Shown in pieces: positions 25,991-34,348 of a stretch of DNA of 43,882 nt (its first letter is position 1; each line of letters opens with the position of its first letter). The translations under genes were made by a program, and so were the position numbers. The notes under the pieces are model-generated. The model was not told where the DNA came from. It did not search any database and worked only from the letters and a program-made list of their open reading frames with translations. The DNA lies in assembly GCF_002929495.1 (NCBI RefSeq), contig NZ_PJJJ01000018.1, positions 1 through 43,882 of the forward strand. Reading direction: 5' to 3'. The DNA is from Cryobacterium sp. Y82. Its GTDB lineage: Bacteria; Actinomycetota; Actinomycetes; Actinomycetales; Microbacteriaceae.

Positions 25991-26817
25991 GGACGATCAC
26001 CGCCACGAACCAGCGACGGAACACCGCTGTACTCAGGAAGCCCCGGACGGCGAATTGAAGCGTCCCCCGGCACCGGCGCGCTCATCTCGGAGGAGACGCT
26101 GTCGTTGGCGGCAGCAATTTGCGGCATCACTCCGGACGCACGCATCTCGGAGCTGGCAATTGAGGCCGACGCCCGGCCAAGGGTGAGTTCATAGGCCCGG
26201 CTGCTTACTTCCAGCGCGATGGTGGCATTCTGTTCGATCAGCAAGATTGCCAGGCCATTATTGTTCAGCCCTCGAAGCACAGTGAAAATTTGGTCCACGA
26301 GCTGTGGCGCGAGACCGAGCGACGGCTCGTCAAGCACGAGTAGCCGAGGCGATGACATGAGCGCACGCGCGATGGCCAGCATCTGTTGTTCGCCTCCGCT
26401 CAACGTTCCGGCCGACTGGGCTCGTCGATCGGCGAGCCGGGGAAAGAGGCTAAAGACTTTCTCGTATGCCCCTGCCGCCTGTCGCTTTCGGTCCGCCCGT
26501 AGCAGCGGCACCGTCCCCAAACGAAGCGTTTCGGCAACCGTCATCGAAGAAAAAAGCTGACGACCCTCCGGCACGAGCGCGAGTCCGCGGCGCACCCGTT
26601 CGTCGGCTTTCAGCTGAGTAATATCGTTATCGAGGAAGGTTACGGTGCCTTGTCTTGTGGGCAGCAACCCCCCAACAATCTTGACGACAGTTGACTTGCC
26701 TGCACCATTTAAACCGACCAATGCAACAACTTCGCCGGCATTGACCTCAATAGACACGTCACCGAGCACGTCTGGACCTTCGCCGTAGCCGGCATGAGCC
26801 CCATCAACTTTTAGCAT
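25987..26817 (-). CDS. livF: Liv-type ABC importer ATPase LivF (system 2) with an unusual C-terminal tail
   Basis: The 276-residue ATPase has Walker A GLNGAGKSTV, signature LSGGEQQMLAIARAL and Walker B LLVLDEPSLGLAP followed by IEQNATIAL. After about residue 222 the normal ending (a strand, then VxxAYLG) is replaced by a serine- and proline-rich tail of roughly 45 residues. The tail stop overlaps the next gene's GTG start by 4 bp, which argues that the tail is really translated. Overlap with livG2 is 14 bp. Confidence 0.88.
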   Translation of the reverse strand: MLKVDGAHAGYGEGPDVLGDVSIEVNAGEVVALVGLNGAGKSTVVKIVGGLLPTRQGTVTFLDNDITQLKADERVRRGLALVPEGRQLFSSMTVAETLRLGTVPLLRADRKRQAAGAYEKVFSLFPRLADRRAQSAGTLSGGEQQMLAIARALMSSPRLLVLDEPSLGLAPQLVDQIFTVLRGLNNNGLAILLIEQNATIALEVSSRAYELTLGRASASIASSEMRASGVMPQIAAANDSVSSEMSAPVPGDASIRRPGLPEYSGVPSLVRGGDRP

Positions 26818-27577
26818 TGTCAGTCCCCTTACCTAGATAGGCGTCGATCACATCTTGATTCGCGTTCACTTCTTCCGGTGTGCCTTCGGCGAGTTTGCGA
26901 CCGAAGTCCAATACGACGACGCGATCGGCAAGGCTCATGAGAAAAGCCATGTTGTGCTCCACCATGAGAATGGTCCGCCCAGCCCGTCGAATGTCGATGA
27001 GAACACCTGAGAGCGCCTCGAGCTCCGTGGCGTGAAGACCAGCGGCCGGTTCATCGAGAAGCAGCGTATCGGCCCCAGTCGCTAGAACCTTAGCGATCTC
27101 GACGAGCCGTTGCTGCCCATAGGGCAGCTGATGCACGTGTTGATCGGCCAGATGATCCACACCCAGTGCTGCCAGAGTCTGCATCGCCTCGGTACGCAGC
27201 CGCTTTTCGCTTCGGAATCCCGCTGGCGTGGGGAGCATCGCGCCCCAGAAGGTCTGGCCGCTGCGCCAGTGCCCGCTCGTCATAACCGTCTCGAGCACGG
27301 TCAGCCCCTCAAAAGGCCGCACCAGCTGAAAGGTACGAGCCAGGCCATGCGTCAATACTTGCGCCGGCCGCATTCCGGTCAACAATGTGCCGCCGAGTCG
27401 AACTTCTCCGGCCGTAAGCGGGTACGAACCTGAGATGCAGTTGAACATGGTGGTTTTGCCCGCACCGTTGGGCCCGATCAACGCCGTCAGTTCTCCCGAT
27501 TTAGCGGTGAACGAGACATCGTCTAGAGCATGCAGTCCGCCGAACCTCTTCGAGACAGTGTGAACCTCTAGCCTCAT
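26804..27577 (-). CDS. livG: Liv-type ABC importer ATPase LivG (system 2)
   Basis: The 257-residue ATPase has Walker A GPNGAGKTTMF, FQLVRPFEGLTVLETV, signature-like LPYGQQRLVEIAKVL, Walker B TLLLDEPAAGLH and VEHNMAFLM. The C-terminal VIDAYLGKG is the standard LivG ending. It overlaps livM2 by 4 bp upstream and livF2 downstream. Confidence 0.92.
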   Translation of the reverse strand: MRLEVHTVSKRFGGLHALDDVSFTAKSGELTALIGPNGAGKTTMFNCISGSYPLTAGEVRLGGTLLTGMRPAQVLTHGLARTFQLVRPFEGLTVLETVMTSGHWRSGQTFWGAMLPTPAGFRSEKRLRTEAMQTLAALGVDHLADQHVHQLPYGQQRLVEIAKVLATGADTLLLDEPAAGLHATELEALSGVLIDIRRAGRTILMVEHNMAFLMSLADRVVVLDFGRKLAEGTPEEVNANQDVIDAYLGKGTDNAKS

Positions 27578-28632
27578 GATTTGACCTCCGGGCGGCTGCT
27601 ACCAAGGGTGCCGTTCGCACCCCGACGATGGTCACCGGGTAGACGGCGGTACAACCACCGAATTGCCTCAGGCAATCCAGCGATTCCACGCGGCAAAAAG
27701 ATGAGAACACCGAGAACGAGGGCCGCAAAAGTGATGTTGCGGTACTCGTCGAGGCCGTAGAGAAGCTCTGGAATAATGAGCACGGCAGCGGCGCCGAGTA
27801 CACCGCCCAGCCGGTGACCCATACCTCCGATGATGACCATCATCAAAATTTGAATGGACGTATCAACCGCGAAGACCTCGGGGGTAATGACCTGCGCAAC
27901 GTGCGCATAAAAGATTCCGGCGACTGCGGCCAGCCCCCCGGCAACCACGACCGACATCGTGCGATATCGAGCCACAGGAATGCCAAGAGATGCCGCACCG
28001 TCTGGATCGTCCCGAAGCGCTCGAAGTGAACGCCCAACCGAGGATTGGGTCACGTTACGCAATAGCCAGTAGGCGAGCACAGCGACGATAACAATGACGT
28101 AAACGAAGCGATCTTGCAGCGCTTGCCCCATGACCTGCGAAACGGGAATAATGATCCCGTCATGACCGCCAGTCACCGCGCCCCCCTGCGAAAGTAACTT
28201 CTCGACAATCAAACCGAATGCCAGAGTGGCCATGGCTAAATAATGGCCACTTAGCCGCATAACGGGAAGGCTAATCAATAGCGCCAGCAGCATCCCGAGA
28301 GCCACGGCAGCTGGCCATGCGATCATCGCTGGTAAACCGAACCGAGTTTCGAGAATGGCCGATCCGTAAGCACCCACCGCATAGAAGGCAGCGTGCCCGA
28401 GGGAAATCTGCCCGGTAAACCCAAAGGCGAGGTTGAGCCCGATCGCCAGCAGAGAAAAGATCGCGATATTCTCCAGCATCCGAACCTGGTAAGCGCTGGT
28501 CAGCAATCCGGGCAGCACAACCACTGCGATGCTCAGCAGAATCTCGACCCACACTAATCGCCGACCCTTTCGCCCACCCACGGTCGGAGCGCGAGAAACA
28601 TAGCGTGACATGAGCATATTCACGGCGCTCAT
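27574..28632 (-). CDS. livM: Liv-type ABC importer permease LivM (system 2)
   Basis: The product of about 352 residues has multiple membrane segments, LGHAAFYAVGAYGSAIL (LivM hallmark) and the coupling segment LRDDPDGAASLGI. I start it at 28632 (MSAVNMLMSRYV), where ATGA overlaps the livH2 stop; the longer frame would run 67 bases into livH2. It forms the pore with LivH2. Confidence 0.9.
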   Translation of the reverse strand: MSAVNMLMSRYVSRAPTVGGRKGRRLVWVEILLSIAVVVLPGLLTSAYQVRMLENIAIFSLLAIGLNLAFGFTGQISLGHAAFYAVGAYGSAILETRFGLPAMIAWPAAVALGMLLALLISLPVMRLSGHYLAMATLAFGLIVEKLLSQGGAVTGGHDGIIIPVSQVMGQALQDRFVYVIVIVAVLAYWLLRNVTQSSVGRSLRALRDDPDGAASLGIPVARYRTMSVVVAGGLAAVAGIFYAHVAQVITPEVFAVDTSIQILMMVIIGGMGHRLGGVLGAAAVLIIPELLYGLDEYRNITFAALVLGVLIFLPRGIAGLPEAIRWLYRRLPGDHRRGANGTLGSSRPEVKS

Positions 28633-29525
28633 GCGAGCTGCTGCTTTCGACGGCGCGGCATGCGTACAGCGCCTGAACGCAGGGGCTGCAAGCACAACGC
28701 GAGCAACAACACCGCGTAGGCGATCGTTGGTGCAAAAGCGCTGGAAACGTAGTATGCGGTGAATATTTCCAACACCCCAATGAACACTCCTGCAATCATT
28801 CCTCGATAGACACTGTCAAAACCACCAAGAATTGCCGCTGCGAACGCTTTCACCCCAATGTCGAACCCGAGGTGGGGCCCAGCTCCTAGCGTCGGTGCGA
28901 TCAGCATTCCCGCAATGACTGTAACAACAATGCTGATGCCGAACGCTATGGCTATGAGGCGCGGAACGGAGATACCGCTCACGGCCGCTCCCGTGCGATT
29001 AATGCCGACAGCGCGCAAAGAGACACCTGTGATCGTGCGGTTGAAGAACAACCAGATGGCGCCGACTATAGCCCAGGCGACAACGACCGTAATTACGGTT
29101 TGAGGTAGGACGGTCAGCGAACCAACCTGAATGGGGACATTCGGCATAACGGGCGGGACCCCATGCATCTGATCTCCGACGATAAGGGCTGCTCCTTCTT
29201 CGAGAAGCAACCCGACGGCGATGGTACCCACAACAACACTGTAAACCGGAGCGTTGCGCCGCACGAGCGGTTTGACGAGCACATTATTGAACGCGAGCGA
29301 AAGTACTATTCCGATGATCACGATCAAAGGAACAGCTAGGAGATAGCCAATACCCAGCTGGCTGAGAATAATGTAGCTTGACACCGTTCCGATCATCAAC
29401 ATCTGGCCTTGGGCGAAGTTGACTATGCCGGTGGCGTGATGGATCACGAGGAAGCCCAAGGCGATGAGGCCATAGATACTTCCCGTGGCTACCCCTGCGA
29501 GCAGAAGTTGGAGTGCAGTTTCCAT
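28629..29525 (-). CDS. livH: Liv-type ABC importer permease LivH (system 2)
   Basis: The 298-residue permease begins METALQLLLAGVATGSIYGL and contains IVNFAQGQMLMIGTV, the conserved LivH segment, and RAVGINRTGAAVSGI as coupling region. It lies 34 bp after the binding-protein gene, with an AGAAGG-type site before the ATG. Confidence 0.92.
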   Translation of the reverse strand: METALQLLLAGVATGSIYGLIALGFLVIHHATGIVNFAQGQMLMIGTVSSYIILSQLGIGYLLAVPLIVIIGIVLSLAFNNVLVKPLVRRNAPVYSVVVGTIAVGLLLEEGAALIVGDQMHGVPPVMPNVPIQVGSLTVLPQTVITVVVAWAIVGAIWLFFNRTITGVSLRAVGINRTGAAVSGISVPRLIAIAFGISIVVTVIAGMLIAPTLGAGPHLGFDIGVKAFAAAILGGFDSVYRGMIAGVFIGVLEIFTAYYVSSAFAPTIAYAVLLLALCLQPLRSGAVRMPRRRKQQLA

Positions 29526-29559
29526 ATGGATACCTTCTTTTTCTCACCTAAGCTAACTG

Positions 29560-30774
29560 CTACTGGCCCGACTCGACGTCGCTCGTCAAGAACTGGTAGG
29601 TGCCGTCACGAAGTTCATAGAAAACTACGTAGTTCTCACTCGGAGCCTCGTGCTTATCGCCGTTGAAAGAGAGCGATGAGCCCTTTTTGCCTGTTGCGCC
29701 ATCTGTGAGCTTGGTGGCTTCCAGGGCCTTTGCTAGTTTGTCTCCTCCTGCGCCACCTGTGGATTCAAGTGCTGCCGCAAGGAGCTGAATCGAGTCGTAA
29801 CCCAGAGCTGAATACGAATGAGTCGGATCACCTTCAGCACCGTATTTAGTGTCATAGGCCTTGATAAATGCAGCACCCTCTGCCTTGTTTGGGTCGACCA
29901 CACCGGGCACGATAAGGCCTTCGGCCGCTGTTCCCCCGAGCGAGATGAACGAGGCACCGGCCAGACCGCGACCGCCGACCACGGGCACGTCCCAACCTAT
30001 CTGCTGCATGGTCTTGAAGAAGAGGGCGCCATCAGGGGCAAGGCTAAATAGGTAAATGGAGTCACAGCCGGCATCACGCAAGCTAAGGGTCTGGGAGGTG
30101 AGATCAGTAGCGTTTACAGGGTGTTGCTGCACCGAGTGAATCTCCAGGCCTCGAGCCCCGAAAACCCTTTTAATGCTTGCGATGCCACCCTCGCCGTAAG
30201 CAGTAGTGTCGGCGAGTATACAAATAGATCTGTATCCTTCGCTCTCAAAGAGACTGGCAATCGCACCCACGTCATAAGAGTTGTTTTCCGTGGTCCGAAA
30301 TGTCAGCCCAAAATTCTCGTTGCTCGGATCAATGAGGGTGTCTTCGCTACCTATAGCGATCAGCTGCGGAACGCCCGCGCCAGCAATGATTACGTTGTTA
30401 GCTTTGACAGTTCCGGAGTTTGGACCACCAATTACTGCTACTACGCCGTCCTCAGACACGAGCTTTTGCGCGGCCGTCGCTGATGTCGCCGGGTCAGCCT
30501 TGTCATCGATCGCGATAAGTTCTAGCTGGCGGCCGGCAATGCCTCCAGCCTCGTTTATCTCGCTGACTGCCAAGCTCATACCGTTTCCACCAGGTTCACC
30601 CATATACGCGGATCCACCACTTAGCGCCCCGATGTATCCAATTTTGATGGGTCCATCAATAGAGGCCTCACTGCCACTCGAATTTCCTGAAGTACCAGCG
30701 ACAGCGCATCCAGCCGTAGACAACAAAAGACATGTCGCGGCCAAAGCTACGGCGGATTTTTGCAGAATGTGCAT
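29560..30774 (-). CDS. Extracellular solute-binding lipoprotein of Liv-type ABC importer (system 2)
   Basis: From the ATG at 30774 the protein is about 404 residues. The first 25 residues, MHILQKSAVALAATCLLLSTAGC, form a lipoprotein signal peptide with Cys after TAG. The mature part is a LivK/peripla_BP_6 fold (IKIGYIGALSGGSAYMGEPG, AVIGGPNSGTV). I chose 30774 because AAGGGAGC lies about seven bases upstream; the longer frame would run through the promoter and operator. It heads the importer 2 - hydrolase - dehydrogenase - TcuA operon. It shares little sequence with the system 1 binding protein, so a different ligand is likely. Confidence 0.9.
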   Translation of the reverse strand: MHILQKSAVALAATCLLLSTAGCAVAGTSGNSSGSEASIDGPIKIGYIGALSGGSAYMGEPGGNGMSLAVSEINEAGGIAGRQLELIAIDDKADPATSATAAQKLVSEDGVVAVIGGPNSGTVKANNVIIAGAGVPQLIAIGSEDTLIDPSNENFGLTFRTTENNSYDVGAIASLFESEGYRSICILADTTAYGEGGIASIKRVFGARGLEIHSVQQHPVNATDLTSQTLSLRDAGCDSIYLFSLAPDGALFFKTMQQIGWDVPVVGGRGLAGASFISLGGTAAEGLIVPGVVDPNKAEGAAFIKAYDTKYGAEGDPTHSYSALGYDSIQLLAAALESTGGAGGDKLAKALEATKLTDGATGKKGSSLSFNGDKHEAPSENYVVFYELRDGTYQFLTSDVESGQ

Positions 30775-30786
30775 GTGTATGCTCCC

Positions 30787-30839
30787 TTGTATACAGCGTT
30801 GTATGCAATTAGTATCCCAGAGTCGTGCAGGGGTGTCAA
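30787..30839 (-). promoter_or_regulatory. Sigma-70-type promoter and overlapping operator of the importer 2 operon
   Basis: On the minus strand a perfect -35 TTGACA (30839-30834), a 17-bp spacer and GATACT (30816-30811) are followed directly by ACTAATTGCATACAACG (30813-30797). That 17-mer recurs with one mismatch at the same distance after the -10 of the divergent aldehyde dehydrogenase promoter (32836-32852). It is part of a 22-bp imperfect palindrome, 30787-30808 (18 of 22 positions symmetric). GntR-family repressors of the FCD type bind palindromes of this kind, and a GntR gene is adjacent. Confidence 0.65.
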
Positions 30840-31058
30840 TCACCTAATGGACCAATGGCGGTTAAGAGTGTTAAGGCGTCAGTTCAAACGTCATCGGGCA
30901 CTCAACTTTGAGCGGGATTGAGAGATCCTCTTGTCGAAATGCACCATTCTTCCCCATAACGCCGTCATCATCGGAACCGCATAACGGCTCCAATTTCATA
31001 AACGCCTCACCGCGATTGGAAATCAACGCAGTGGGGCATAACGACTAGATCCTGGTTA
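30840..31058. other. Intergenic region between the GntR gene and importer 2 operon
   Basis: These bases separate the end of the regulator gene from the importer promoter. No gene is supported. GC content is visibly lower than in the surrounding genes. Confidence 0.5.
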
Positions 31059-31817
31059 TTAAGGGTGCTTCTCTCGAGTTCGAGGCAGGGCCAGAAGCTG
31101 ATTGAGAGTGGCCGTGCGCGCGAGGAAGCGATCGAGGGTAGATGTGCGGGCAAATTCGGCGTGATCAAGTGCCGCCTGCGCAGCACGGGCACCGTCGGCG
31201 TCGATTACGGCACTCACTATGGCCTCGTGTTCGAGCACGATGTGCGCCATCCGCTCGGCGCTGAAGCTTCGGGTGCCGAAGCGGCGAATGGCCGTCTCGA
31301 CAGTACTCAACAGTCGGTCGAGGTAAGCGTTGTCGGCCATGGCAGTGAGGGCGGCATGAAATCCGATGTTAATCCGTGAAAATTCCACCGGGTCGCCCCG
31401 ATCGGCTGCCACGGCCATGGCTCTGTGCAGCGTTTCGAGGGCAATTTTCTCAGGCCGAGGGGCGTTTTCGGCTGCCATCCGCGCGGTTAGGCTCTCGAGA
31501 CTACCGCGTACGTTGTAGACCACCAACATGTCCTCGATGGTGAGCGTGGTGACGCGTGCCCCTTGACCGGGCGTGCGGTGAATCAAGCCTTCTTCTTCGA
31601 GTCGATTGAGCGCCTCTCGCACCGGAGTGCGGGACACGCCAAGCACCTCCCTGACAGACTCTTCACGTAACCACTCATTGGGCGCGAGCACCCCATCGAG
31701 TATGGCCTCTCGAAGCGCCCTCGTTGTGTCGGCAACCGCATTGCCTCGCCCGCCCCGAGCGAACCTATAGGAAGACAGGGATGGCGGCTCTACACTCACC
31801 TCGTCGTTCGCTTCCAT
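31059..31817 (-). CDS. GntR family transcriptional regulator (FCD/FadR subfamily)
   Basis: The product of about 252 residues from the ATG at 31817 has a winged-helix N-terminus with NEWLREESVREVLGVSRTPV and REALNRLEEEGLIHR, then an all-helical FCD effector domain with conserved histidines (NIGFHAALTAM, HIVLEHEAIVSAV) that bind a metal and carboxylate ligands. The start was chosen 11 bp after the upstream dehydrogenase stop, behind GAGGCGGGA. It is cotranscribed with the dehydrogenase and divergent from the aldehyde dehydrogenase. It is the natural candidate for the 17-bp sites at 30797-30813 and 32836-32852. Confidence 0.88.
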   Translation of the reverse strand: MEANDEVSVEPPSLSSYRFARGGRGNAVADTTRALREAILDGVLAPNEWLREESVREVLGVSRTPVREALNRLEEEGLIHRTPGQGARVTTLTIEDMLVVYNVRGSLESLTARMAAENAPRPEKIALETLHRAMAVAADRGDPVEFSRINIGFHAALTAMADNAYLDRLLSTVETAIRRFGTRSFSAERMAHIVLEHEAIVSAVIDADGARAAQAALDHAEFARTSTLDRFLARTATLNQLLALPRTREKHP

Positions 31818-31828
31818 CGTTCCCGCCT

Positions 31829-32776
31829 CTACTCGCCCTCTATGCGTGCCTGCATGAACGAGCGGCCTGACCAATTCTCCCACAATTTCGTTAAGGCCGC
31901 GTAGTCCTCGCGTGCCCAGCCCTCCGCCATAGCCATCTCGAATACGCTGTGTGCCGCGGGGATGGTGAAGATCGGAATGCCTTCGTTTTGGGCCAGCTGT
32001 TGGGCGAGTACCGAGTCTTTGAGGGCCGCTTGGAGGGACATCCCGCCGTCGTAGTGGCCCGAGAACACCCGCTCGCCAATGCGGTGCGTCAAAGGACGCA
32101 TGAGGCCTCCGCTGGGCGTGGAAAGAATATCGACCAAGATTTGAGGATCGAGTCCGGTGGCCTTTGCCATGGCGACCGCCTCGCTCAGGAGCACCATCAC
32201 GACGTGAGCGACTGCATTGTTAATGACCTTCGCGGCCATTGCTGTGCCGGAATCACCGAGCACGGTCTGCTCGACCGTGAGCGCATCGAACAAGGGCTGC
32301 AGGAAAGTGATGTGCGCGGAATCTCCCGCGATCACGAGGCCCGCCGTGCCGGCGCGCATCTGCGCCACGCCCGAAAGGATGGCTGCGTCGATCAGTTCAA
32401 CGCCGCCGACCGCCAGCGCTGCCTTTGTAGTCAAGATATCCTTCGGCGTGACCGTGCTGGTCTCGACCACTCTGGTCACGATCCCGGATTCACGCGCGAT
32501 GCCAGTCGCAACCGCGAGCGAGGCGCTTGGATGTGGCAGCGAAAGCACCACTGTCGCGCATCGGGCCGTGAGTTCTTTGGCGTCAACCACCTCAATGCCT
32601 GCGGTGCGAGCCTCTGCCTGTCGATCGGACGAGAGGTCGCTCCCCAACACGGTGAAGCGACCGTTGAGACGCTCGGCGACCGCGAGGCCCATATTTCCAA
32701 GGCCGATCACGCCAATGGGCGTGCTCCCGACCTGGTCACGTTTGCTGGAAGGGGGCGCCACTACTTCATCAGACAT
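31829..32776 (-). CDS. NAD(P)-dependent 3-hydroxyacid dehydrogenase (3-hydroxyisobutyrate dehydrogenase family), copy 2
   Basis: The product of about 315 residues from the ATG at 32776, which is preceded by GAGGAAG, has GVIGLGNMGLAVAERL (NAD(P) binding), DAAILSGVAQMRAGTAG and the catalytic lysine in TAMAAKVINNAVAH. It is clearly paralogous to 23665-24663. The two may reduce or oxidise successive intermediates, or one may be a redundant copy. It is divergent from the aldehyde dehydrogenase gene, and an alcohol-to-semialdehyde step followed by semialdehyde oxidation would be a logical pair. Confidence 0.87.
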   Translation of the reverse strand: MSDEVVAPPSSKRDQVGSTPIGVIGLGNMGLAVAERLNGRFTVLGSDLSSDRQAEARTAGIEVVDAKELTARCATVVLSLPHPSASLAVATGIARESGIVTRVVETSTVTPKDILTTKAALAVGGVELIDAAILSGVAQMRAGTAGLVIAGDSAHITFLQPLFDALTVEQTVLGDSGTAMAAKVINNAVAHVVMVLLSEAVAMAKATGLDPQILVDILSTPSGGLMRPLTHRIGERVFSGHYDGGMSLQAALKDSVLAQQLAQNEGIPIFTIPAAHSVFEMAMAEGWAREDYAALTKLWENWSGRSFMQARIEGE

Positions 32777-32809
32777 GAAACTCTTCCTCAATTCATGGTG
32801 AAGCACTGA

Positions 32810-32852
32810 TTGCGCTTCATGAGCATTCACCGTACACTAATTGCATGCAACG
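32810..32852 (+). promoter_or_regulatory. Promoter and operator of the aldehyde dehydrogenase gene, apparently leaderless
   Basis: TTGCGC (32810-32815), a 17-bp spacer and TACACT (32833-32838) form a reasonable sigma-70-type promoter. The first ATG (32845) lies seven bases after the -10, where transcription would begin, so the mRNA would have no leader; no ribosome site is visible. ACTAATTGCATGCAACG (32836-32852), including the perfect 10-bp palindrome TTGCATGCAA, overlaps the start point. It is shared with the importer 2 promoter. The same palindrome would also sit upstream of the divergent dehydrogenase gene. Confidence 0.6.
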
Positions 32853-34344
32853 TGCACACAACAAAGCGTCCGGCTCTTTCGTATCTCTACCGAGCGGCGA
32901 CATATTAGTGCCGCACGGCGCGATGATCGGCGGGGCTTGGCTTGCGACGACCGGCGTCAGGCGCGAAGTTCTCGACCCAGCTACTGGCGACCGCCTCGCA
33001 GAAATTTCAGATTCGACCGCCGAAACCGTGGGACTGGCGATCGATGCGGCTCGGTTGGCGTTCCCCAGCTGGGCTCGACAAAGCACGTCCGCGCGCGCAG
33101 CACAGCTTGAAGCCGTTGCAGACGCCATCAAGATGCACGCTTCTTCACTGGCAGAAATCGAAACCCTCGATACGGGCAAACCCCTGAACCAGTCGGTCAG
33201 CGATGTGCGCATAGCGGAGCGCTACTTTCGCTACTACGCCCACGCCGCTGAGCACTTCTTCGGAGACAGCATCCCCACCTCCGAGGGAATGCTCGTCATG
33301 ACTCAGCGAGAGCCATACGGCGTCGTCGCCCACATCACACCGTGGAACGCGCCGATCAGTCAACTCGCCCGGGGCGTAGCCCCCTCGCTGGCGGTCGGCA
33401 ACACCGTGGTGGTGAAGCCTTCCGAACTTGCCCCGCTCTCCTCGCTTCTTCTCGCCGAAATACTGCGCGATGTGCTCCCGGCCGGAGTGTTCAACGTCGT
33501 GCCAGGCGACGGCATAACCGCCGGTGCAGCTCTCGCCAGCCATCCGCGAATCGACCACCTCACTTTTACGGGCTCGGTAAGGACTGGCATCGCCGTCTCG
33601 ACGGCGTGCGCTCGCAACGTTGTAGCCACCAACCTCGAGCTCGGAGGTAAATCGGCAGCCATCGTTTTTCCCGATGCCGACTTAACCGCCGCCGTAAAAA
33701 CAGCCACCGGCGCGCTCATCCGCAATTCGGGCCAATCGTGCTCTGCGCTTACCAGGTTCATCGTGCACCGCGACATCGCGGAAGAATTCACCCGCCTGCT
33801 AGTGCACAGCGTCGAGAAGCTCAGAGTCGGACCGGGCATCGACGACCTCGAGGTGGGTCCACTGATCTCCGAGACACAGCGCCAGAGAGTGTTCGCGCTC
33901 GTCGAAGAAGCCGTCCAGCAGGGAGCGACCCTGCTTACCGGAGGAGTCACCGCGCCTCATGCGCCCGGTCTGGAACAGGGATTCTTCGCGGCCCCCACCG
34001 TGCTCGGCGGCGTTACCCCCTCAATGACCGTGGCGAGCGCCGAAGTGTTTGGGCCCGTACAGTGCGTGATCGTGTTCGATGACGAAGATGAGGCCGTGCG
34101 CATCGCTAACGGCACTGACTACGGGTTGGCGGCCGCAGTCTTCACGTCCGACATCACCGTCGCGACAAGGATGGCTCAGGCGCTGGACGCGGGACAGGTG
34201 CAGATTAATGGTTTCATCGGTGCAGGAGCAGAGATCCCTTTCGGCGGCGTAAAGCATTCCGGCCACGGCCGGGAGAAAGGGTTCGAGGCTCTCCACGGCT
34301 ACACGCAGCTAAAGTCTATAGTTACGCATTACGCGAGGGGTTGA
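32845..34344 (+). CDS. Aldehyde dehydrogenase family protein
   Basis: The 499-residue enzyme has all ALDH features: PWNAP (about 166-170), VVVKPSE, FTGSVRTG (about 241-248), catalytic base E266 in LELGGKS, nucleophile C299 in NSGQSCS and EVFGPVQCV near the C-terminus. It oxidises an aldehyde or semialdehyde to the acid with NAD(P)+. The start is taken at 32845 because the likely promoter places transcription onset there; a later start would still keep the catalytic domain. It is followed by the lactonase gene after four bases. Confidence 0.93.
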   Translation: MQRAHNKASGSFVSLPSGDILVPHGAMIGGAWLATTGVRREVLDPATGDRLAEISDSTAETVGLAIDAARLAFPSWARQSTSARAAQLEAVADAIKMHASSLAEIETLDTGKPLNQSVSDVRIAERYFRYYAHAAEHFFGDSIPTSEGMLVMTQREPYGVVAHITPWNAPISQLARGVAPSLAVGNTVVVKPSELAPLSSLLLAEILRDVLPAGVFNVVPGDGITAGAALASHPRIDHLTFTGSVRTGIAVSTACARNVVATNLELGGKSAAIVFPDADLTAAVKTATGALIRNSGQSCSALTRFIVHRDIAEEFTRLLVHSVEKLRVGPGIDDLEVGPLISETQRQRVFALVEEAVQQGATLLTGGVTAPHAPGLEQGFFAAPTVLGGVTPSMTVASAEVFGPVQCVIVFDDEDEAVRIANGTDYGLAAAVFTSDITVATRMAQALDAGQVQINGFIGAGAEIPFGGVKHSGHGREKGFEALHGYTQLKSIVTHYARG

Positions 34345-34348
34345 ACCG

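Noticed and set aside
31949..32809. 286-residue plus-strand frame opposite the second hydroxyacid dehydrogenase
   Set aside because: Antisense shadow; the minus-strand gene has all family motifs.
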